DNA of 64,000 bases from Cyrtodaria siliqua. Its lineage: Eukaryota; Mollusca; Bivalvia; Adapedonta; Hiatellidae. Shown here piece after piece: positions 56,480-64,000 of the stretch. The position numbers were made by a program, and so were the translations under genes. How positions within the stretch are numbered: position 1 is the stretch's first letter; every line of letters starts with the position of its first letter. The notes beneath the pieces are model-generated. The model worked only from the letters and a program-made list of their open reading frames with translations, ran no database searches and was not told where the DNA came from. Where the stretch lies: assembly GCA_037043455.1 (NCBI GenBank), contig JAWPHD010003278.1, positions 159,498-223,497 on the forward strand. The letters are read 5' to 3'.

Positions 56480-57530
56480 TTAAACATGCTCAGAGAAGAG
56501 ACTCTGAGACATGCTCGGAGGACTCTGACACATACCCGGAGGAGAGACTCTTGACACATGCCCGCAGGAGAGACTCTTGACACATGCTCGGAGGAGAGAC
56601 TCTGACACATGCTCGGAGGAGACTCTGACACATGCTCATAGAAGAGACTCCGACACATGCTCATAGAAGAGACTCTGACACATGCTCGTAGAAGAGACTC
56701 TGACACATGATCGGAGGAGAGACTCTGACACATGATCAGAGGAGAGACTCTGACACATGCTTGGAGGAGAGACTCTGACACATACTCGGAGGAGACTCCG
56801 ACACATGCTCATAAAAGAGACTCTGACACATGCTCGTAGAAGAGACTCTGACACATGCTCAGGGAAGAGACTCTGACACATGATCGGAGGAGAGACTCTG
56901 ACACATGCTTGGAGGAGAGACTCTGACACATGCTCAGAGAAGAAACTCTGACACATGATCGGAGGAGAGACTCGTGACACATGCTCAGAGTAGAGACTCT
57001 GACACATAATCGGAGGAGAGACTCTGACACATGCTCGTAGAAGAGACTCTGACACATGCTCGTAGAAGAGACTCTGACACATGATCGGAGGAGAGACTGA
57101 CACATGCTCAGAGAAGAGACTCTGACACATGCTCGGAGGAGAAACTCTGACACATGCTTGAAGGAGAGACTCTGACACATGCTCAGAGAAGAGACTCTGA
57201 CACATGCTCAGAGAAGAGACTCTGACACATGATCGGAGGAGAGACTCTAACACATGCTCGGAGGAGAGACTCTGACACATGCTCATAGAAGAGACTCTGA
57301 CACATGCTCGTAGGAGAGTCTGACACATGCTTGGAGGAGAGACTGACACATGCTCATAGAAGAGACTCTGACACATGCTCAGAGAAGAGACTCTGACACA
57401 TGCTCGTAGAAGAGACTCAGACACATGCTCATAGAAGAGACTCAGACACATGCTCAGAGAAGAGACTCTGACACATGATGGAAGGAGAGACTCTGACACA
57501 TGCTCGGAGGAGAGACTAAGACACATGGGG
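56480..57530. repeat. 25-bp minisatellite of about 42 units
   Basis: Units vary around AGAGACTCTGACACATGCTC plus GGAGG. Variation is concentrated in the last seven bases (CGGAGG, CAGAGA, CGTAGA, CATAGA). The period and openness give a spurious 296-codon minus-strand frame (57526-56636) of MCQSLSSEHVSESLL-like repeats. Confidence 0.95.
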
Positions 57531-57784
57531 CCACAAGGTTTATCCCTATCAAACAGAAGAGGCTAAGGATCAACTGTATTGGATTAGTACAGTCGTACAC
57601 TGAAGAAACCCTGTGATGCTGGTGAGTCTCAAACTGGAATCACAGTCTACTGGCTATCCACAATGTCCAACAGCTTGCAGCCCCAGTTTTGTGACAAATC
57701 AAGCATCTCGATGATCTAGATCAGGTAAGAAGAATAACAGAGGTATAACAGAAATTCATGAGGTAATAACCACAATTATCCTCC

Positions 57785-58035
57785 GTGTCGAGGGGTTAAG
57801 GACGTTGCTGCGGGTTCGAATCCCACTCATTTTTCAGCACACTTTAGACTATGTATGACGGTGGAGACAGACTACCCACTTTCTGGGTAGAACCAGTACT
57901 GTATACCTCCCACCATCCGTAAGAATCGACATTTTCTCACTGTTGAACGAACACCCAGTGGGATTCGAACCCGCAGTGATGAGAGGGGAGATGTTTACAA
58001 TGCAGCATTGTTAACCCTTCGACCACGGAGGCACT
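57785..58035. mobile_element. Head-to-head pair of tRNA-Ser-like SINE pieces
   Basis: A plus-strand head fragment (CCGTGTCGAGGGGTTAAGGA then GGTTCGAATCCCAC) at 57782-57830 is followed by a minus-strand body and head (CTGGGTAGAACCAGTACTGT ... GGGATTCGAACCC ... GACCACGGAGG) to 58034. TAAGAAGAATAACAGA occurs on both sides (57726 and 58041), probably the target duplication. Confidence 0.78.
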
Positions 58036-58082
58036 TCAGATAAGAAGAATAACAGATAAGGGGTTAGGGTTAGGGAAGAATA

Positions 58083-58421
58083 ATTGAATTGGGGTTTTAC
58101 GGCGCACCAACACAAGAAAGGTTATATGGCGCCAAACAGGGATGAACATGCCAGGCTCATCCTCCATTTACATCTAGATAAAATATGGAGAATGGGCCTA
58201 GAACCTTCTAACCTGCAGAACTGCAGAGTTGCTGCAAATTCTATTGTAGACACTCCATTTACAATGGAGCCACGTTTCCACATTTGCATATGCGGTGTCA
58301 TGAAGAAAACCTTGAATGAGCATGATAAAAAATGACAAAATGAACATGAAGGCGGGTCCTACCCCTCTGCCTCTAGCGGGATTTGCAGTGGTTGTATTCT
58401 ACCCCGGCAACCACATGGGGA
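58083..58421 (-). mobile_element. Retroposon with 12-bp target-site duplication
   Basis: TAGGGAAGAATA at 58071-58082 and again at 58422-58433 flanks 339 bp of the family also seen at 45185-45560, with a short piece at 61402-61498. The orientation is inferred from the shared AATTGGGGTTTT end behaving as the constant 3' part. No tRNA-like head was confirmed, so this may be a truncated SINE or a LINE 3' tail. Confidence 0.85.
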
Positions 58422-59070
58422 TAGGGAAGAATAACAGCTAGGGTATAATGGAAATTCATGCGATAATTATCCCATGGGAATTGGGAGATATCCCATGGGA
58501 ACATATATTGTCTTATCATGATATAGGTATATTTCAACCTGTGATTTAATTAATGCCATGCACGCAGTATTTCAAATCATGTTTTAAGAGTTTTTCAGCA
58601 AACGTTTTGAGTATGCTTAGGATTGGGAAAAAATGAAAGAAAATGAAAAAAGTGATAAATCTCATATTTTGATACAAGATCACTTAAACTGATTCTAAGG
58701 TTATAGAAATGTCCTACTCTAATGGCCTTCGGTTCTTTTTTAACCTACGGAACTTATATGCGGTATTGCCCCTTTTTTGCCTCAATCCAACTTCAGTGTT
58801 TACTCTAATTTTTTAACCAATCATTTGTCTCGGATTTTCAAATACTTGCACCATGCAGATGGTAGACTTCGGACCTCGGACTTATTTTGTTTTATCTGAG
58901 AGACTGAAAAGACTATGGACCATAAAGTGTCATCAGATATCAAATTACTAAGACAACATGAAACAAATGGAAGAGAAAATCAATGAGATTTTCTTTCTTG
59001 ACTTATGCAGGCAGCATCAGAACTAATTACGTTTACACTGGATTGATAACAAACGATCTATTTTGCACTT

Positions 59071-59240
59071 CCGTGGCCAGGGGAGTTAAGATGCTGCTTT
59101 TAAAATGTTCTAACCTCTCACTACTGCGGGTTAGAATCCCACTGAAAGCTCAACTTGTTAAGTGGGAAAGTGTCGATTCGACTGTCATATATGACCTAAC
59201 ATGTGCTAAAATGACGTAAAACACCATTCACTTTTTCTTT
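59071..59240 (+). mobile_element. Internally deleted tRNA-Ser-like SINE, plus strand
   Basis: The head CCGTGGCCAGGGGAGTTAAG and the B-box relic GGGTTAGAATCCC are followed by the tail GACCTAACATGTGCTAAAAT plus 'gacgtaaaacacc'. The GGTAGAACC body section is missing. Confidence 0.75.
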
Positions 59241-61165
59241 CTTCTAAAACTGAATTTAATTGTTCCTTACTGCGCTGAAGGAGGAAGATTTCCATTTGAC
59301 TACCTATGGCAGACGACTACTGAGAAACCAAAGCCACCTCTGAGAAAAAAAAGATCATCAAGTGAATGACAAGGCTATATATATATAACTATAAGGTTTG
59401 ATAGTACACCCTGTCTAACCGAGAACGTGTCATGCGTTGTCTAACGTTGAATTTTCAGTTATCTAACGTATGAATTATCTAATGCATGATGTAACGATCA
59501 AGAAATACTGAATATATACTGTGATTTACCTATGCTAACAAGTGTAAATTATTAGTTTCCCCGAAACAGATCTAAGAAAAAGATAATATCCTATCGTCGA
59601 GTTATTGCAATTTGCCCGCAGCCGCTGTTATCTTGCCGTTTTTATTATTGATCGTGAAAATTACTATGTAAGCAAATTTCTCAGACGTTAAATTCCCAAT
59701 GTCATCCAATCAACTTTGGTTAATAACATCCGTCATATTGCATCTGCGGTGGATGTAAATCAGCATGTCTTACGTTCTAATAATTATACTGTAGATTAAA
59801 AAATAACACTTTGTACATACAATATCCAATTTTCCAGGTGGTCCATTTTATACAATCTCATAAATAAATTATAAATAAGTGTTGAGTTATAAAGCTGGAT
59901 CAATAATACCATTTTCCTTACAATGGAGTTGTAGCCCTGGCCCTGGGCCTCATCAAGGCACCATTTCATACATATACAGGTGTAGCACACCCATTGCATC
60001 ACAGGAAGTGTTCGCCTGGGGTAGTCGGATATTCTGGTTAAAAATCGAATATTATCATGCTTGAAAGGAGGTACATGTCTTAGAATAGTTCCAGGCAACT
60101 CACGGACTAGTAAAACTAGTCTAAATGATCAGGAAAATGCATATATCGATCGATTTAAGGCAGAGATGTGCACCCTACCACAAACAATTCGGTGCTTCCT
60201 CGAGACAAACTACGCAATGACAAACGTTTGGAAAAATCGAACTTCATACGTGTATTCAACTGATTAATGCGGGGAATGTGCACTTTGTTGCATGCAATTC
60301 GGTCCAGTATGAAAGAAAACATAACACTTTTTTTACCTGAGTCGAAGGAAAAACAGTCAATTTTAAAGTGAAATCATGTGACAAAAATCGGGTTCCCCAC
60401 AGTGTGGATGTTTAAGTGTGTGCGCATGAATGTTTTTATATGTATTTATAACCTTTATAGCATTATTGTTCGAAGGCCACATTGAAAATAAGTGTATGTA
60501 TTTTAATATGCATAACTTAATGTGTTTTAACCTTCGTTTAATAAAGAAATTATTATTATAACTATTATTATAAAATTCAATTTTATGCAAATGACAGCTG
60601 AAGTCAAACTCAGAAAAGCCTTCTCCATCAGATGTGTGTGTCAAAACCACATGTATTTGTTAATGTGTCACCTAACAACCACAGACTGGAAGACATTATG
60701 TACTTTGTGGTTGATGATTAAGGATGATTAAGGATGAGCTCATCTCTTTTTCTTTATTTGTCTAAAACATGATTCTGTCAAAATTGACACAACCCAGTGT
60801 TTAGTGAATTTGTAATTGTACAGGGTTTGTTGTTGCCTTTAACAATCTTTCAGTCATATCATGGCAGTGTCTACGTGTAGCAATGTGCTCTGTGCTCAAC
60901 TTTATCATAAGTCAGTCACTCTGGAATACCGACACATGAAATGATACCCCACCCAGTAACATTATACTGACCCACAGGTACCAGACGCAGTGTTTGGTAC
61001 CCCACCCACCGTCCCTCACTCTACAACCCCAAAAAAACAACCGCAAACATAAATGAAATGATCTAATATTACATATAATCATTCAAAATATACATAGTTT
61101 TGACTCCATCCTTTTTTCATATTCTTTACATACTATGTACTGACCATTCCTGGAAGAAATACCTC
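59241..61165. other. AT-rich spacer, no gene seen
   Basis: Short open frames (59796-60267 on both strands, 60363-60650 minus) lack known domains. A GGTACC-flanked, C-rich patch lies near 60950-61030. Confidence 0.5.
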
Positions 61166-61780
61166 TATATACTGAAAGCAAAAAGAAACGCATAATCAAA
61201 AAATTGCCTATACTAGTACACTATTATATACACTGCTTCGATGTAATATTCCAGATACATCTGAACGTGTTTTTGTACAAAAAGGGGCTACGATTAATTT
61301 ACACAGAAAGGACAACTCTAGCTGTCATGTAGCAGACCTTTTAGTCAAAGTATAATTTAATTTGTTACACGAAATTCATAAATGTTGAAGTTTTGCTTGA
61401 ATTAATTGAATTGGGTTTTAAGGCGCACCAACACATGAAAGGTTATATGGCACTTAATATGGAGTGCATGTGACCGTGTGTTTGTGAGATTGCAGTGAGT
61501 TTTGCTTGAAAAAGTCAAGCCATTTCAGTATTGTGTTTAATATTAAGAGATTGCAACGTTAAAAAGCCTAAGTTTACTCACCTGCTTGAGCCAAATACGC
61601 ATTCTGTCGATAATGAAACTTTAAAGGGGTAACCATTGGTGTGTTCGCTGTTGTTTAAACTTTCTTTCCGAAAAGACAGGCCTAATGTCGCCCTGTGCCA
61701 TTCGATCAGCAGTAGCATATTAAACATACAATATATAGCGGAAATACCCATTATGCGTTTCTTTTTCCTTTCAGTATATA
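61166..61780. mobile_element. MITE related to 15214-15704, interrupted by a retroposon
   Basis: TATATACTGAAAGCAAAAAG plus 'aaacgcataat' at the left is complementary to the right end (ATTATGCGTTTCTTTTTCCT plus TTCAGTATATA) with one mismatch. Its interior matches the 15214 element in order. It contains the nested insert 61402-61498. Confidence 0.88.
61402..61498 (-). mobile_element. Short retroposon nested in a MITE
   Basis: The duplication GTTTTGCTTGAA (61390-61401 and 61499-61510) flanks 97 bp that start AATTGAATTGGGTTTTAAGG plus 'cgcaccaacacatgaaaggttatatggc', the constant end of the 45185/58083 family. Confidence 0.9.
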
Positions 61781-61962
61781 CTGAGCATTAAAGGATTTTA
61801 GTATATCAGGATTGATATTATTTTTTAGTTTTGTTCAAATATTTATTTATGTATTTAATTGATAAAAATAAATCAGCGATAAAACACCAACAGAAATTAT
61901 ATAAACATGTGAAATAAATGACCCGAAGAAGGTATTTCTTAACTATGTTGACGAGGCAGGGA

Positions 61963-62412
61963 TAGCTATCACAGGGAATCCAGAGCGCTTGATCCAAAAA
62001 AAAAATCCTTTATATAATATATTGACTAGGGTCTTATCAAGCTGTATAAGCCTATGGGAATAGTTTACCACGTCTGTGGATCACAGCCAACGTTTACTAT
62101 TTTACCCGTTTTTCACTCCGTGTCGACAGTACACGCACTTAAAACTATTTATCCGTGTAGCGGAAACACTATTGATGCTATCTGACTATATGTCTCCTTG
62201 TGATATCTTGTACGCAAACCACAAACCGAACAAAAAGTGTAGCACAAGAATAACCAATGTTGACAGTGTTGAAAATGAATGACACTTTCTGATTGGCTGA
62301 TAATAAACGACAATCATTGTTCAGCCAATCAGAAAATGTCATTTATTTTGCAATATATTATATAAAGGATTTTATTTTTGGATCGAGCGCTCTGGATTCC
62401 CTGTGATAGCTA
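61963..62412. mobile_element. MITE with about 65-bp TIRs and a second internal hairpin
   Basis: TAGCTATCACAGGGAATCCA continues through 'gagcgcttgatccaaaaa' to 'cctttatataatatattg' at the left. The right end (62350-62412) is its complement with few differences. A second inverted repeat, GACACTTTCTGATTGGCTG with CAGCCAATCAGAAAATGTC (62281-62341), sits beside the right TIR. A 68-codon frame at 62076-62282 is not supported as a gene. Confidence 0.9.
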
Positions 62413-62689
62413 TTTTAAACTTTGCAGTAAAATAAATTGCAATGTATTGCAAAGTGAGCGTTATGTGTAGATATTGCCGATTTGCTCTGCGTGACAGCTA
62501 TTTATAACTTGGGGATTTCTCTATGTTCTTTTAAGACTTGTTGTAAATTACTATTTTTAATTATTGCGCTGCATTATAGGAAACTGTTAATGTTCCATCC
62601 ATATCGATGATCTATCTCGCGCATTAACTTGATCATTTCATTCTTTTTTTATGTTTTTAAACAAATTATGTGCCAAAGCCTGATGTGCT

Positions 62690-62800
62690 CCCTTTAAGCA
62701 AGGGAGCTACTAGTACCATTTTTATATAGTTTTTGGTATGATCGGGCCAGGGATTGAACCCACTGCATACCAGATGATATGCTCTACTTTTGTTTGCAAA
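62690..62800 (-). mobile_element. Decayed tRNA-derived SINE head
   Basis: The minus strand reads GTAGAGCATATCATC, then GTGGGTTCAATCCCTGGCCC (B-box relic) and GATCATACC, resembling the head of the 20055-20250 SINE. No flanking duplication was found. Confidence 0.6.
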
Positions 62801-63100
62801 CACAATACCCGTACTATCAATAAACCATCTGGACCTGCATACAACCCATTTTATGCATGGAACACAACATGAGAGTACATTAATTAATGTCGATCACGTT
62901 TTTTAAACGACATATAAAAAGGGAAGTGAAGAAAACTAATATAACTTCCATCCTCTATCCACTTGTGCATTAAACTTTGAATCAGATTAAGAATGATGAA
63001 TCATCGTCTAAGATTTGAAACCCCTCAAAAAAGTGTTCACACAACTATTTATTTCACGTACTTGGCAAAGGTTCTTTTCATGTTAAACCTCTATTAAATC

Positions 63101-63406
63101 ATTTTAGAATTATTTTTTTATTTTGAATTGCCATATCAGAAAGTGAAGAAACGCATTACTCAAAGATTAATGCAAACACTTAAAATATTCATTTTCTTCA
63201 AAACATGGAACTCGATGTGTTCTAGCTCAGAACACTTCTCAGAACAAAGTGAGTTCTGTTTTTTGCATATAAAAAGAGATCTTTTGAGTGTTGCCACGAG
63301 TTCTGTTTTTTGCATGAAAAGATATATTGTGAGTGTTGCCATTACTGTTTGAGTAATGAGTAATGAATTTCTGGACTTTTTGATATGGCAAAAATAATTC
63401 TAAAAT
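63101..63406. mobile_element. Foldback/MITE with nested inverted repeats
   Basis: ATTTTAGAATTATTTTT at the left is complementary to AAAAATAATTCTAAAAT at the right; TGCCATATCAGAAAG and CTTTTTGATATGGCA continue the pairing. Next inward, GCATTACTCAAA pairs imperfectly with TTTGAGTAATG. The core has a 46-bp direct duplication (GAGTTCTGTTTTTTGCAT, twice). Confidence 0.78.
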
Positions 63407-63662
63407 TATTTAATAGACTGTTTTTACTGACTGGAGTGCATAATTCCCTAAATTATAAGACCTCCAAATACTTAGCCAACTGTTCACTTTCTGTATGCTT
63501 GATACTGTCCTGACAGTATGCTTAAAACATTTTAATGAGATTATTCTATCTAACTGAGCAAACAAACGAAAAATAAATGGATTTCATTGTCTAATTTACA
63601 CACATAAAGAAATTGAATATTTTTTTTTTGAAATTCTGATTCTGGATAACCCCACCATACAC

Positions 63663-63850
63663 ACTGCTAAGCTGTTTATGTAAAACATGATACCCAAATC
63701 TGCCCACTGGTTTAGGAGATATGAAAACATGATACCCAAATCTGCCTACTGTTTTTGCAAATGACCTTGATGACAGAAACCTAGACGCGATAAAAGCATT
63801 TAATTACGTAAAAGGAAATCCATATCTGCCGACTGGTTTAGAAAGAAAGC
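63663..63850. repeat. Imperfect tandem repeat, three copies
   Basis: Copies of ATGATACCCAAATCTGCCCA plus 'ctggtttaggaga' at about 63688, 63728 and, weaker, 63818. Confidence 0.75.
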
Positions 63851-64000
63851 ATAACGAAGACACAAATTCGTACAATCCAAACACTATATGCATAAAAACT
63901 GACTATGCGCCTTTAACCTTAAAACATCAAAGCAGCTGTATATTCCTAAGTCTGGCACCAAAAGTCTTTGACAAATATTAACAAGCTCAATCGCCAGTGG

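Noticed and set aside
56636..57526. 296-codon minus-strand open frame with MCQSL..EHVSESLL repeats
   Set aside because: Same explanation: a 25-bp tandem array without stops.
58061..58075. Interstitial telomere repeat (GGGTTAGGGTTAGGG)
   Set aside because: Only about two TTAGGG units, too short to separate from chance or from simple duplication.

Overview
The window is AT-rich eukaryotic nuclear DNA from an animal. It has spliced exons with GT-AG introns, tRNA-derived SINEs flanked by target-site duplications, many terminal-inverted-repeat (TIR) elements and long simple tandem arrays, and no bacterial-style operons. A lophotrochozoan, most likely a bivalve mollusc, is my inference from the dispersed-repeat style (for example repeats carrying 'gtgaccttgacc' and ending in GACGGACGG-rich runs). 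The sequence alone does not prove this.

Only one cellular protein-coding gene can be supported: part of a TMCC-family gene (transmembrane and coiled-coil domain protein, Tmemb_cc2 family) on the minus strand. It shows three consecutive internal exons at 11912-11708, 9706-9526 and 7938-7719. Splice sites and reading phases agree across all three. The coiled-coil core is obvious in the last two exons. The C-terminal transmembrane exons and the first exons were not found and probably lie outside the window or cannot be recognised by eye. The intron after the 11708 exon carries a five-copy, 83-84 bp duplication of the exon's own 3' end with its splice donor.

The rest is repeat landscape. From left to right: a 320-bp tandem block (1-1228) ending in hairpins; a full-length SINE (1617-1936); a 20-bp minisatellite (3500-4283); a 24-bp minisatellite of about 2.7 kb (4746-7484) flanked by inverted AT-rich arms; the TMCC exons; a run of MITEs between 12 and 16 kb; 44-bp and 50-bp arrays (17-18.6 kb); more MITEs between 20 and 31 kb; a highly homogeneous 67-bp satellite (31637-37239); a 1.5-kb piggyBac element with intact TTAA/TIR ends but a broken, shortened transposase (37719-39224); further MITEs with nested SINEs (39-46 kb); two 25-bp minisatellites (49.8-51.3 kb and 56.5-57.5 kb) that create long but spurious open frames; several tRNA-Ser-like SINEs; and a last group of TIR elements (61-63.4 kb).

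The genes do not form a pathway. The interesting biology is in genome dynamics: many TTAA-flanked MITEs beside a decayed piggyBac copy, TIR elements that carry tRNA-like Pol III promoter sequence, SINEs nested in MITEs with clean duplications that give a relative chronology, and duplicated splice-donor units inside a conserved gene.
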